21,691 bases of DNA from an uncultured Dorea sp. (GTDB taxonomy: Bacteria > Bacillota > Clostridia > Lachnospirales > Lachnospiraceae), in assembly GCF_934294775.1 (NCBI RefSeq), contig NZ_CAKRAH010000044.1:1-21691 (forward strand), read 5' to 3'. A program made the translations under genes and the position numbers. The notes under the pieces were generated by a model, which saw nothing but the letters and a program-made list of their open reading frames with translations, had not been told where the DNA came from and made no database searches. This document shows positions 1-7,878 of this stretch, one piece after another (the first letter of the stretch is position 1; the number at the start of each line of letters is the position of its first letter).

Positions 1-1082
1 AGACGGGAACCTAAGTATGCCGGGTAACCTTCCTCACCAGGCATCTCTTCCAGACGTCCTGACATCTCTCGAAGTGCTTCTGCCCAACGGGATGTAGAAT
101 CTGCCATCAGCGCTACGGAATATCCCATATCACGGAAATATTCTGCAATCGTGATTCCGGTATAAATGGAAGCCTCACGGGCTGCAACCGGCATATCCGA
201 TGTATTTGCAATCAGTACGGTTCTTTCCATCAGTGACTGTCCGGTCTTCGGATCTTTCAGTTCCGGAAATTCATTCAGAACGTCGGTCATCTCATTACCA
301 CGTTCTCCGCATCCGATATAGACCACGATATCAGCCTCTGCCCACTTAGCCAACTGGTGTTGGATAACTGTTTTACCACTTCCGAAAGGTCCCGGAACGG
401 CCGCCACACCACCTTTGGCAATCGGGAAGAATGTATCGATAACACGCTGTCCGGTTACCAGTGGTTTTACCGGCGGCAGTTTCTTCTGATACGGACGGCC
501 TTTTCGTACCGGCCATCTCTGCATCATGGTAAGTTCTTTGTCACCTTTTTCTGTAGCGATCACTGCTACTACTTCTTCTACGGTAAATGTTCCGGCTTTG
601 ATCTCTTTGACGGTTCCCTTTACTCCGTAAGGAACCATGATCTTCTGCTGTACAACGATAGTTTCCTGCACAGTTCCGAGTACGTCACCTGCTTCTACTT
701 CATCACCAACTTTTGCAACCGGGACGAATTCCCATTTCTTATCACGTTTTAACGAAGCAACTTCTACACCTCGTTTTAAGTTATTACCGGAGATCTTCAT
801 GATATCATCCAGTGGTCTCTGGATACCATCATATATGCTTGTGATCAGTCCAGGTCCAAGTTCTACTGACATTGGTACATCCATGGACTCTACCGGCTCT
901 CCAGGTCCAAGTCCCGATGTCTCTTCGTATACCTGGATGGATGCCTCATCTCCGTGAATCTCTATGATCTCTCCGATCAGACGCTGGTTGCTTACACGTA
1001 CCACGTCAAACATATTGGCGTCACGCATTCCTTTTGCAATGACCAGCGGTCCTGCTACTTTTTTAATCGTTCCTGTACTCAT
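1..1082 (-). CDS. ntpA: V-type ATPase catalytic subunit A (3' end outside the window)
   Basis: Catalytic ATP-hydrolysing or ATP-synthesising subunit of the cytoplasmic V1 head. About 360 N-terminal residues are present of the roughly 590 usual for the family, and the frame runs off the left edge. It starts MSTGTIKKVAGPLV at the ATG ending at 1082, with an AAAGGAGG ribosome binding site at 1097-1104. The spacing of about 13 nt is long, but no better start is visible. The N-terminal beta-barrel (about 1-75) and the family's non-homologous region (about 110-190) are followed by a Walker A loop GPFGSGKT at residues 231-238. Further on are GCGERGNE and DSTSRWAEALRE, both typical of A subunits. It follows the F subunit gene after a 19-nt gap and is the last operon gene visible. 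B and D subunit genes would be expected beyond the edge. Identification is secure. Confidence 0.97.
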   Translation of the reverse strand, partial: MSTGTIKKVAGPLVIAKGMRDANMFDVVRVSNQRLIGEIIEIHGDEASIQVYEETSGLGPGEPVESMDVPMSVELGPGLITSIYDGIQRPLDDIMKISGNNLKRGVEVASLKRDKKWEFVPVAKVGDEVEAGDVLGTVQETIVVQQKIMVPYGVKGTVKEIKAGTFTVEEVVAVIATEKGDKELTMMQRWPVRKGRPYQKKLPPVKPLVTGQRVIDTFFPIAKGGVAAVPGPFGSGKTVIQHQLAKWAEADIVVYIGCGERGNEMTDVLNEFPELKDPKTGQSLMERTVLIANTSDMPVAAREASIYTGITIAEYFRDMGYSVALMADSTSRWAEALREMSGRLEEMPGEEGYPAYLGSR

Positions 1083-1101
1083 ACGGACGAATCAACCTCC
1101 T

Positions 1102-1419
1102 TTAGCTGCCAAATATAATATCGGAACCGACAGCCTGTTCTACCGATTTCTTCACACCTGCAACTCCGGCACCTGTATTACCTGCAATACCCGGTATCTG
1201 AATAATCGCCGGTGTGACCTGTTCCTGATATTTTTCTATTTCATGCGGTAACTCAGCGGCAAGCTTTTCTGTGATATAGATGATCCCATACCCTCCCTGT
1301 GCCAGCTGGTGTAACTTCTCTGCGGCTTCCTCGCGGGTCTGGACGGCAAATGTATCAAGGCCCAGTGCTGCGAATCCGAAGATACTGTCGTAATCGCCTA
1401 ATACTGCAATCTTATACAT
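1102..1419 (-). CDS. ntpG: V-type ATPase subunit F (central stalk; NtpG in Enterococcus naming)
   Basis: Small central-stalk subunit of V1 that binds the D subunit and helps couple rotation to catalysis. It has 105 residues, the usual size. It opens with MYKIAVLGDYDSIFGFAALG, the Rossmann-like first strand and loop typical of F subunits, and contains the conserved stretch GYGIIYITEKLA. The C-terminal helix follows TPAIIQIPG. Its ATG lies inside the end of the C-subunit gene: the two genes share 8 nt (ATGTATAA, 1412-1419), so translation is probably coupled. The A-subunit gene follows after 19 nt. The symbol depends on naming scheme (atpF in some genomes), but the family assignment is firm. 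Confidence 0.95.
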   Translation of the reverse strand: MYKIAVLGDYDSIFGFAALGLDTFAVQTREEAAEKLHQLAQGGYGIIYITEKLAAELPHEIEKYQEQVTPAIIQIPGIAGNTGAGVAGVKKSVEQAVGSDIIFGS

Positions 1420-2380
1420 ACATTTTCCTTACCCTTTCCCGGATCGAATCATCCGGAAGTTCATTCTGCTTTCCTGATAAAATGATTCGTACCGTTTTAA
1501 TCTCATTCTGTCTTGCAATTACATAGGCAATTACCGGCCCTATTGTAAATGCATGATATTTCTCCGGGCTGATCGTCTGGATGATCCGGTTATCACACCA
1601 TCTTTCGAATGCCGAAGCCGACTCCGAAAGTGCATCCGCACCTTCTGCATAAGCTGTTCCTCTTAAGTATTCACAGATGGCATCTATGCCGCTAAGTGCT
1701 GCCTTTGAAAGCTGGCTTATACTTAAAGAATCACATTCTGCCATTGCCCGTTTCATAAATTCCGTTGATTTTGCGGTCTTCTGTGACCGGACAGCAATCT
1801 TAATATCTGCCACTGCCACTGTCGATTCTGCATAATCCTGTATAATCTTATCCGGTGAAGCTTTTCCTGCCTGATAGATGGCATCCAGTGCCGCCCGGTC
1901 TATGATCACATCACACAGCTGCCCGTCTCCTGTATGAAGAAGTGTCTCGTATGCTTCTTCTCCCGCTGTGCGCATACTGTCCGGAAGCTTTCCAAAGTCT
2001 CTGTCTTCTACGATCTTTCGCATCTCTTCTCCCGGGATACGCACATCTTCATAATAGATATGTCTGTTCTTCTCCCCGGTGCACACTTCCTTTACCGCCG
2101 CTTTTAAATTATGAAAAAGCTTTGGATAAGAAAGCACATCAAAATGTTCCATCCCAATCGACAGTTCTTTTACCACTTCCCAGATCTTCTCTTCTTCTCT
2201 TGTCAGGATCTTTTCAGCATCTCCGCTGCTTTCTGTATCCCCCCATCCTTTTTCTTCCAGAAACTGCAGTGCCTGATCATAATTCTGGCACGCAATCAGC
2301 TGATCGATGGTACTGTCAGAAAACAGGGACACTTCCAGGGCCCGGATTCTTGCGACCGCATAGGTATATTGTTCACTCAT
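1412..2380 (-). CDS. ntpC: V-type ATPase subunit C (d-type rotor adaptor)
   Basis: This is the funnel-shaped subunit, homologous to eukaryotic subunit d, that joins the central stalk to the membrane c-ring. It has 322 residues, close to the family norm, is almost wholly alpha-helical and has no membrane segments. Recognisable parts are the N-terminal YAVARIRALEVSLFSDSTID and the C-terminal IGPVIAYVIARQNEIKTVR, which matches the family's usual ending. The start is an ATG at 2378-2380 with GGAGGAAC just upstream. A 69-nt spacer separates it from the E-subunit gene, the longest gap in the operon; the spacer holds a short direct repeat and a hairpin. The 3' end overlaps the F-subunit gene by 8 nt. 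Confidence 0.95.
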   Translation of the reverse strand: MSEQYTYAVARIRALEVSLFSDSTIDQLIACQNYDQALQFLEEKGWGDTESSGDAEKILTREEEKIWEVVKELSIGMEHFDVLSYPKLFHNLKAAVKEVCTGEKNRHIYYEDVRIPGEEMRKIVEDRDFGKLPDSMRTAGEEAYETLLHTGDGQLCDVIIDRAALDAIYQAGKASPDKIIQDYAESTVAVADIKIAVRSQKTAKSTEFMKRAMAECDSLSISQLSKAALSGIDAICEYLRGTAYAEGADALSESASAFERWCDNRIIQTISPEKYHAFTIGPVIAYVIARQNEIKTVRIILSGKQNELPDDSIRERVRKMYV

Positions 2381-2395
2381 GTTGTTCCTCCATTT

Positions 2396-2453
2396 CTGAA
2401 CATTCCTGGTATCTGAACATTCCTATTGGTTCTTATGACACTCTGCGTGTCAT
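2396..2453 (-). other. Spacer between ntpE and ntpC with a 12-bp direct repeat and a hairpin over the ntpE stop
   Basis: The plus strand shows CTGAACATTCCT at 2396-2407 and again at 2413-2424, a 17-nt period. Next to it ATGACAC (2435-2441) and GTGTCAT (2447-2453) form a 7-bp stem with a 5-nt loop that covers the ntpE stop codon. No T-run follows, so it is not an intrinsic terminator. It may tune relative expression or mRNA processing within the operon; that role is inference. Confidence 0.4.
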
Positions 2454-3046
2454 ACAAAGAGCAGCCGGTGAACGATATCTGACAGTTCATCCCGCTTCGC
2501 ATCAAACATTGCCCTGATCGTACAGTTTTCTTCAATTCCACCGTACGCAAGAATGAATCCATTTTCAATATTATCCCTGCCGGCTCCGGCAACAGTAAGT
2601 TTGCCGCCTTTTGCCTGCGCGGTCTGTTCTATTTCTTTGCCAAATCCTACCGGCATATTTTTCAGATCTTTTACGGAGAAATAAATCTCTCCTTCCTGAG
2701 GCAGCACGTGTTTTTCAAGAACCGATAGCAAAAGTTTGTAGTATTCATCCGGCTCAAGATTTGTCACTTTCTCATAAGCCTTTTCCAGAATCTCTGCGAT
2801 CATCCCCTGTTTTGCTTCCAGGAATCTGGTCCTGCGCTGAAGATCGATGGAAGATTTTACACGTTCCTTATAAGATGTAATCTCTGCTTCTGATTTTTTC
2901 AGAATGGCTTCCGCCTGTCTGCTGCCTTCTTCCTGCGCCGCAAGCTTCATCTTTTCTGCCTGCACTTTCGCTTCTTCGATCTTTGCATCTGCTGTTACAT
3001 TTGCCTCGTTAAGGATCTGACTTTTGATCTTTTCTAATCCAGCCAT
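2450..3046 (-). CDS. ntpE: V-type ATPase subunit E (peripheral stalk)
   Basis: Peripheral-stalk subunit that pairs with the H/G subunit as a long coiled coil and holds the V1 head still relative to subunit I. It has 198 residues. Residues 1-110 are a charged helix rich in A, E, K and Q (for example EEAKVQAEKMKLAAQEEGSR). A globular C-terminal domain follows, containing NIENGFILAYGGIEENCTIR, which is strongly conserved in bacterial and archaeal E subunits. It starts with MAGLEKIKSQIL at the ATG ending at 3046, 17 nt after the K gene, with AAGGAGTG and GAAGGA upstream. It is the fourth gene of the operon as transcribed. Confidence 0.95.
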   Translation of the reverse strand: MAGLEKIKSQILNEANVTADAKIEEAKVQAEKMKLAAQEEGSRQAEAILKKSEAEITSYKERVKSSIDLQRRTRFLEAKQGMIAEILEKAYEKVTNLEPDEYYKLLLSVLEKHVLPQEGEIYFSVKDLKNMPVGFGKEIEQTAQAKGGKLTVAGAGRDNIENGFILAYGGIEENCTIRAMFDAKRDELSDIVHRLLFV

Positions 3047-3063
3047 TGTCCTTCACACTCCTT

Positions 3064-3549
3064 CTATACCTGAATTGCTGTTACTGAAAGAATAGAGATC
3101 AGAAGTGCAAGGATTGCATATGTCTCAACCATTGCAGGGAACAGCATTGCTTTACCAAACTGATCCGGTTTCTTTGCAACGATTCCGATTGCTGCGGCTG
3201 CTGTCTTTCCCTGTGCTTTTCCTGAAATCAGACCTACAATACCGATTGGAAGGCAAGCTGCCAGGATCAGAAGTCCTGTCTTAGGATCAATGTCCGCTGC
3301 GCCGCCGCCAAGAAGTCCGATCTTAGATAATGTAATGAAACCAACCAGCAGTCCATAGATTCCCTGTGTACCAGGAAGCAGCTGCATGATCAGTACTTTT
3401 GCGAATTTGCTCGGGTCTTCTGTTACAACTCCGGATGCAGCCTGTCCTGCGATACCTACTCCGATCGCAGATCCTGCACCTGCCAGGAAAACTGCTACTG
3501 CCGCACCAAGAAGTGCATATACCATTCCCATATCATTCCAAATACTCAT
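3064..3549 (-). CDS. ntpK: V-type ATPase rotor ring subunit K (16-kDa double-hairpin proteolipid), probably Na+-binding
   Basis: Membrane rotor (c-ring) subunit. Its 161 residues form two homologous helical hairpins (four TM helices), each with a glycine-rich helix, as in Enterococcus hirae NtpK. The ion-carrying glutamate is E142 in AMVETYAIL of the second hairpin. The first hairpin has LLPGTQGIYG instead, so each subunit carries only one ion. The residues that coordinate Na+ in E. hirae NtpK (L61, T64, Q65, Q110, E139) have matching counterparts here: L58, T61, Q62, Q113 and E142. This supports Na+ rather than H+ coupling, by homology. The GGAGG ribosome binding site lies at the end of ntpI, whose stop is 2 nt before this ATG. 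That strong site fits the high copy number needed for a ring. Confidence 0.96.
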   Translation of the reverse strand: MSIWNDMGMVYALLGAAVAVFLAGAGSAIGVGIAGQAASGVVTEDPSKFAKVLIMQLLPGTQGIYGLLVGFITLSKIGLLGGGAADIDPKTGLLILAACLPIGIVGLISGKAQGKTAAAAIGIVAKKPDQFGKAMLFPAMVETYAILALLISILSVTAIQV

Positions 3550-3551
3550 AT

Positions 3552-5567
3552 CTATTTTTCCTCCTTAATATCTACATATTTTGTCTCCGCACGAAACGGT
3601 TCGAAAGGTTTTCCACCGCCTTCATAGAATTTTCCAAAGAATTCCACAAACTGAAGTCGGTTGGTGTGGACATATGCACCAAGCAGGTTAATCGCCAGGT
3701 TCATTGTATGTCCGACTATAAATACTACGATAAATAAGATGACTCCGAATACGCTCTTACCAAGCATACTGCCCATCTGGTTGACAACCGATGCAATAAC
3801 ACCTGTCGCAAGTCCAAGCGCCAGAAGTCTGGAGTATGATAATACGTCACTTAACCATCCTGTGATGTTATAGATATCATACGCACCAAGCGCAAGTCTG
3901 AGCGCCGGGTTCTTGCTGGATCTTCCGGACATCAGTAACAGTCCAACTGCTCCGATGATTGCCAGTGCTTTCGATAATGTAACCAATGCTGCCGGGAACA
4001 CGATCTTCGTCTGTGCAATTGAAGCAAAGATATCTGACGGAAGTAACATCATGATCAGTCCGATCAGGAAAATGTACCAAAGTACGATATCACAGAAGAA
4101 ATCCAGTACCTTTCCGTCTTTTAGTAACATATATCCCTTGATTCCCAGTCCGACGAACAAATGCACCAGACCAAATCCCATCGAATAGATCAGAAGTTTC
4201 ATCGGATCATTCAACGGTGCGAACCATAACGGCTTGATCGTCAGCTCTTTTCCAAAGAATGTGCTTGATACAACATCTACTACATCTCCAAAATATCCAC
4301 CGAACAAGACTCCCCATACAAGGGTGGAAAGTCCACAGTACATGAACATTTTCATGGATTTTCTCATGCCCGCACTCATGCGTGGGAATTTCTTAAGAAC
4401 TACCAGACACACGATTGCGATAATTGCACCATAGGCCGCATCCGACAGCATCATTCCAAAGAAAAATACATAGAAGAATGACATAATCGTTGTCGGATCA
4501 ATCTCTCCCTTATGCGGAAGTCCGTAAGATTCCAACACACCCTCCACACTTTCGGAAAATCCATTATTCTTAAGGAGTACCGGAGGTTCTTCATCTTCTT
4601 TTAATTCTTCCACATCTATTACACAGTCATAAGCTTCACCAATTGCTTTTTCCACTGCAGGAATGACTTCCTTTGCAGCATATCCACTGATGATAAATGT
4701 ACGTTTTGACTGTGGAAGTGTTCCTAATACTTCATATTTTTCTGCGCGCATCCGGTAATAGTCGCCTATGATTTTTAACTCTTCCCGGTCTTTTGCATGC
4801 GCATTGATATCGTCCTTGATACCGGCTATCTCTGCCTGTATCTGTACGATCTGTGCTTCCAGCTTCTGCTTTCTTTCTGCCGGAATCTCTTCTGACACCA
4901 TCGCCGGTCTTGAAAATCCACAAGTCCGAAGTGCATTTTCAACTTCAGCGGCCTGTTCTTTCAGACAGAAGACACTTAGATATACGGCATCCCTGTCCTG
5001 ACTTATCACCGATATGTCAAATGCTTCCAGCTCCGGATTGTCTTCCGCGATCTTTTCATAGACCATCTCAAGCGTCATGTCCGCAGCTATTGTTCCAAGA
5101 AACATAGCTGTCTTTTTGGTTCCCGGATAATTCATCGGAACTTCCAGACTCATCCATGGGGCCAGTGATTCAATCTGGGTCTGAAGCTTTACGATCTCTG
5201 CCTGGGCTTCTGCGATTTTTTTATGATCTGCAATCAGAAGATCCGCCACATCCATCACTGCTTCCTGTTTTGCAGCAACTTCATCCCAGTCAGCCTTGTC
5301 AATCAGCTCATTTCCTTCCAGACTTGCGAACATAGACTTTTTCTCAGGTGCATATTGATTCAGCACGTCCAGTGCATTTTCCGTTAACTGCACACGTTTT
5401 TCAAAACTTACTTTTGCACTCTGGGTATCCATCTTCTCAAATCCGGTCTCGTCCTGTGCGACCTGATGCATCTCCATTACACCCATGGACTGCAGTTGTT
5501 CCAGAATCGCTTTCCGGTCCCGTTTCAATGCGCAGATACTGATTCGCTGCATCTGCAATACTGCCAT
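3552..5567 (-). CDS. ntpI: V-type ATPase subunit I (membrane stator, a-subunit)
   Basis: Stator subunit whose C-terminal membrane half forms the ion channel against the c-ring. It has 671 residues, the typical length. Residues 1 to about 330 are cytoplasmic with coiled-coil stretches, such as QKLEAQIVQIQAEIAGIKDD near 235. A series of hydrophobic helices follows from TTIMSFFYVFFFGMMLSDAAYG onward. The conserved SYSRLLALGLATG motif supplies the essential arginine at about residue 580, near the position of R573 in E. hirae NtpI. The ATG ending at 5567 is preceded by AGGAGGGAT. It follows the H/G gene by 45 nt and precedes ntpK by 2 nt. Confidence 0.96.
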   Translation of the reverse strand: MAVLQMQRISICALKRDRKAILEQLQSMGVMEMHQVAQDETGFEKMDTQSAKVSFEKRVQLTENALDVLNQYAPEKKSMFASLEGNELIDKADWDEVAAKQEAVMDVADLLIADHKKIAEAQAEIVKLQTQIESLAPWMSLEVPMNYPGTKKTAMFLGTIAADMTLEMVYEKIAEDNPELEAFDISVISQDRDAVYLSVFCLKEQAAEVENALRTCGFSRPAMVSEEIPAERKQKLEAQIVQIQAEIAGIKDDINAHAKDREELKIIGDYYRMRAEKYEVLGTLPQSKRTFIISGYAAKEVIPAVEKAIGEAYDCVIDVEELKEDEEPPVLLKNNGFSESVEGVLESYGLPHKGEIDPTTIMSFFYVFFFGMMLSDAAYGAIIAIVCLVVLKKFPRMSAGMRKSMKMFMYCGLSTLVWGVLFGGYFGDVVDVVSSTFFGKELTIKPLWFAPLNDPMKLLIYSMGFGLVHLFVGLGIKGYMLLKDGKVLDFFCDIVLWYIFLIGLIMMLLPSDIFASIAQTKIVFPAALVTLSKALAIIGAVGLLLMSGRSSKNPALRLALGAYDIYNITGWLSDVLSYSRLLALGLATGVIASVVNQMGSMLGKSVFGVILFIVVFIVGHTMNLAINLLGAYVHTNRLQFVEFFGKFYEGGGKPFEPFRAETKYVDIKEEK

Positions 5568-5612
5568 AACTGCATCCCTCCTTTTATTTTATTGTGTTTC
5601 TTTTCTCCGTCA

Positions 5613-5924
5613 TCAGCCAAGTAGTGCTTCCATGACTACGGCTACCGCCTCCTCTTCTTTTGTCTCTGCCAGAGCCTTCAAAGCTTCCATATCCTGATCT
5701 GTAATCTTAGATGCTTCTGCCTTTTGGTTCTCTCCGTCTTCTCTTACTTTCAAAAAATCTGCTTCTGCCTTTTGTTTAGCTTCTGCCACTGCCTGCTCTT
5801 TTATCTTTTTTGCTTCTTTAGCAGCGTTTTCAAGGATCTCGGTGCACGTCGTATCAGCCTTTCTTATGATTTCATCCGCTTTATTTTCCGTTTCCTTGAT
5901 GGTTTTAATGGTTTCTTCTACCAT
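5613..5924 (-). CDS. V-type ATPase subunit H/G (peripheral-stalk coiled coil), first gene of the operon
   Basis: A 103-residue, almost entirely helical protein made of A/E/K repeats (for example ENAAKEAKKIKEQAVAEAKQ). This is the composition and length of the short peripheral-stalk subunit (NtpF in Enterococcus; subunit G or H elsewhere) that twists around subunit E. It starts MVEETIKTIKETENKADEI at the ATG ending at 5924, with AGAGAGGTGG upstream. It is first in the operon and directly follows the leader. The coiled-coil sequence alone is not diagnostic, but the position before subunit I is the usual one. No other reading frame here competes. Confidence 0.9.
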   Translation of the reverse strand: MVEETIKTIKETENKADEIIRKADTTCTEILENAAKEAKKIKEQAVAEAKQKAEADFLKVREDGENQKAEASKITDQDMEALKALAETKEEEAVAVVMEALLG

Positions 5925-5953
5925 TCATCTACCACCTCTCTTTCTAAAAATAC

Positions 5954-5999
5954 AGAGAACCTGCCGCCGGCAGTTTCTCTTGCATACTCTGATATGCAA
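5954..5999 (-). promoter_or_regulatory. Two hairpins in the leader of the V-ATPase operon
   Basis: AGAGAA and TTCTCT flank CTGCC-GCC-GGCAG (5954-5980), giving a long GC-capped hairpin. TTGCATA (5980-5986) and TATGCAA (5993-5999) form a second 7-bp stem with a 6-nt loop. Both lie between the likely promoter and the first gene, so they would be in the 5' UTR. Neither is followed by a T-run. The core of the first hairpin recurs at 12475 and 15307. Confidence 0.45.
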
Positions 6000-6011
6000 A
6001 ATCTAGTTTAA

Positions 6012-6072
6012 ATTATAAGCTTATTTTTGCAATTTTACCATACATTTATTACATTTGCAGCAAATTGTATGG
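6012..6072 (-). promoter_or_regulatory. Probable V-ATPase operon promoter with an overlapping palindrome
   Basis: On the minus strand a perfect TATAAT sits at 6012-6017. A weak -35 (TGGTAA, 6035-6040) lies 17 nt upstream. The weak -35 overlaps one arm of an inverted repeat: CCATACA at 6038-6044 and TGTATGG at 6066-6072. Inside it is a second small palindrome, ATTTGC-A-GCAAAT. A regulator binding the palindrome would cover the -35. The -10 is convincing; the rest is inference. The remaining part of this intergenic stretch (6073-6230) holds no gene I can support. Confidence 0.4.
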
Positions 6073-6230
6073 CAAGTTGATATATTTTTGTCATTTTCTC
6101 TTTTTATTTTTGTTCATATATGCATATATTATTAATAAGTAGGAACTCATGACAAAACCAGCCGAAGTCCACCTTATGATCTGCATCTGCAGAACCTGAC
6201 ACCGCATCTTTTCTTGGATTCCACGGTATA

Positions 6231-6281
6231 AAAAAAAGGATATCATTCCATTTTCTTAAAGAAAACGGACAATATCCTTAT
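6231..6281 (-). terminator. Intrinsic terminator downstream of trmL
   Basis: On the minus strand the outer stem AAGGATAT (6272-6279) pairs with ATATCCTT (6236-6243). An inner arm is built from GTTTTCTT and AAGAAAAT, and a run of seven T follows (A-run 6231-6237 on the plus strand). It lies about 35 nt after the trmL stop codon. Confidence 0.8.
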
Positions 6282-6314
6282 TTTGTCTAGACAATATGAA
6301 ATTTATACAAGCTC

Positions 6315-6806
6315 TTACCAGTGTAATTCGTGAAGATGTCCCTCCAGATTCATACCTGCAAATCCGTTCTGCCTGAGTGCTTCGTAAAGCACGATCGCAA
6401 CCGAGTTACCAAGGTTCAGTGAGCGGATATCGCCTACCATCGGGATACGCACGCAGTCTTCTTTATGATCTACCAGAATCTCTTCCGGGATTCCGGCACT
6501 TTCTTTTCCGAACATGATGTAACAGTCCGGTTCATAGTTCACTTCTGTATATACCTTTGGTGCTTTTGTCGTTGCCATGTAGATCTTGGCTCCCGGGTTC
6601 TTTTCCAGGAAATCATTGTAATCAATATAGGTTCTGACATCCAGATGCTCCCAGTAATCCATGCCGGCACGCTTTAAGTTCTTTTCATTTAAGCGGAAGC
6701 CGAGTGGCTCGATCAGGTGTAATCTGGTGTTGGTGGCTACGCAGGTTCTTCCGATATTGCCTGTGTTTGCCGGGATCTCTGGTTCGTGTAGTACGATGTT
6801 TAACAT
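6315..6806 (-). CDS. trmL: tRNA (cytidine(34)-2'-O)-methyltransferase
   Basis: A SPOUT-fold methyltransferase that 2'-O-methylates the wobble nucleotide of leucine tRNAs, using S-adenosylmethionine. Its 163 residues match the compact TrmL/YibK type with no extra RNA-binding domain. Motif 1 is NIVLHEPEIPANTGNIGRTC at the N terminus. Motif 2 is FGKESAGIPEEIL. Motif 3 is RIPM followed by RSLNLGNSVAIVLYEALRQ, the knot that binds the cofactor. It starts at the ATG ending at 6806 with CGGAGGAAC upstream. It lies 69 nt downstream of the XRE-nuclease gene and may share its transcript, and it has its own terminator. Confidence 0.95.
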   Translation of the reverse strand: MLNIVLHEPEIPANTGNIGRTCVATNTRLHLIEPLGFRLNEKNLKRAGMDYWEHLDVRTYIDYNDFLEKNPGAKIYMATTKAPKVYTEVNYEPDCYIMFGKESAGIPEEILVDHKEDCVRIPMVGDIRSLNLGNSVAIVLYEALRQNGFAGMNLEGHLHELHW

Positions 6807-6875
6807 GTTGTGTTCCTCCGTTTTTCACTAACTTACTTTTACAAAATCAAATATGGATTGCACTGAAAATGCATC

Positions 6876-7799
6876 CTACTCTTTTTCAAATAAAAATTCT
6901 ATATAGCTGTATATTTCCGAAAAGTCAATCTGACATTTTCCAGCAAATATATTCACCGGCACCTGGTCTTCAAAACCATAGATAGCCGGTAATTCATTAT
7001 GTTCCAAGTCATATACTACAACTTTTTTCTTATCCGGGTCAACCATCCAGTATTCTCTGACTCTTGCAGTGATATATTTTTTCAGTTTTAATCCCATATC
7101 TTTTTTTCTTGTGGATGGTGATAATATCTCAATTACCATATCCGGTGCTCCATAGACATGACTTCGAAGGATTTTATCCCTGTCGCAGCATATCACGACA
7201 TCCGGCTGTATCATCGTCCTATCATCTTCATCCAACTGTACACTGACAGGTGACGGAAGAACCATGCATAATCCTTTGTTCTGTCGGATGTACTCTCTTA
7301 ATCTGATGCTGATTTCAAATGCAAGCTGCTGATGGATCGTGGTTGGCGCATTCAGGTCGTAGATAACTCCATCAATCAATTCTACTCTATACTCGTCCGG
7401 AATCGCTTCATATTCTCTCAGAGTGTATTCTCCCTGCTTTTTCCCATGGAAATGTTTCCAGATATCATCCTCATGATCTGCTCCATCTCCGTAAATGTGA
7501 TAAGCCGATGTGCTTTCTTTTATCATATCTGAATATGGATCAGAAGCAGATTCTTTCATATATTCTGGTGATGTCATGTTTCCAGACGTTTTGTAATCTC
7601 GTCCAGAATTATCCGTAAATATAATATGTTCAATCGGAAATGCTTTTTCCAACTGACAAATTGTGTCATATCTTGGTTTTTTGGTTATTCCGCTGAATAT
7701 CTTCTGTACCGTTCCCAACGGTACCCCGGAACGATCGGATATCTGCTCGCAACTGAAACCTAATTCTGTTTTCTTCTTTTTCATCTCTTCTACAGTCAT
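6876..7799 (-). CDS. XRE-type HTH protein fused to a Uma2/DUF820 (PD-(D/E)XK) domain
   Basis: A 307-residue two-domain protein. Residues 1-60 form a Cro/C1-type helix-turn-helix (SCEQISDRSGVPLGTVQKIF is the recognition region). A low-complexity linker runs to about 120. Residues 123-305 match the Uma2/DUF820 restriction-endonuclease-like fold: VELIDGVIY (E140), QPDVVICCD (D200), MVIEILSPSTRKKD (E224), a KLKKY lysine and VREYWMVDPDKK. The acidic and lysine residues fit a PD-(D/E)XK metal site. Uma2 proteins are abundant in cyanobacteria and some Firmicutes; their targets are largely unknown. The start is an ATG with AAGGAGATG upstream. Repeated TTCCAT boxes in the promoter suggest autoregulation. 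The domain calls are strong and the biological role is open. Confidence 0.88.
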   Translation of the reverse strand: MTVEEMKKKKTELGFSCEQISDRSGVPLGTVQKIFSGITKKPRYDTICQLEKAFPIEHIIFTDNSGRDYKTSGNMTSPEYMKESASDPYSDMIKESTSAYHIYGDGADHEDDIWKHFHGKKQGEYTLREYEAIPDEYRVELIDGVIYDLNAPTTIHQQLAFEISIRLREYIRQNKGLCMVLPSPVSVQLDEDDRTMIQPDVVICCDRDKILRSHVYGAPDMVIEILSPSTRKKDMGLKLKKYITARVREYWMVDPDKKKVVVYDLEHNELPAIYGFEDQVPVNIFAGKCQIDFSEIYSYIEFLFEKE

Positions 7800-7878
7800 A
7801 GGATCATCTCCTTCCTTCTACAGGACTCTCCATCGACGGATTCTTCTGAACATGTGGTAATCTATATTTCTGATGTTG

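Noticed and set aside
357..957. Plus-strand open frames opposite the V-ATPase A subunit
   Set aside because: They are antisense to a strongly conserved gene, lack ribosome binding sites and give no recognisable protein. Similar antisense frames over ntpI, nth and the DXS-like gene were dismissed for the same reason.
6130..6225. Possible gene fragment between the V-ATPase leader and the trmL terminator
   Set aside because: Short translatable pieces exist on both strands but none has an SD, a normal length or a recognisable motif.
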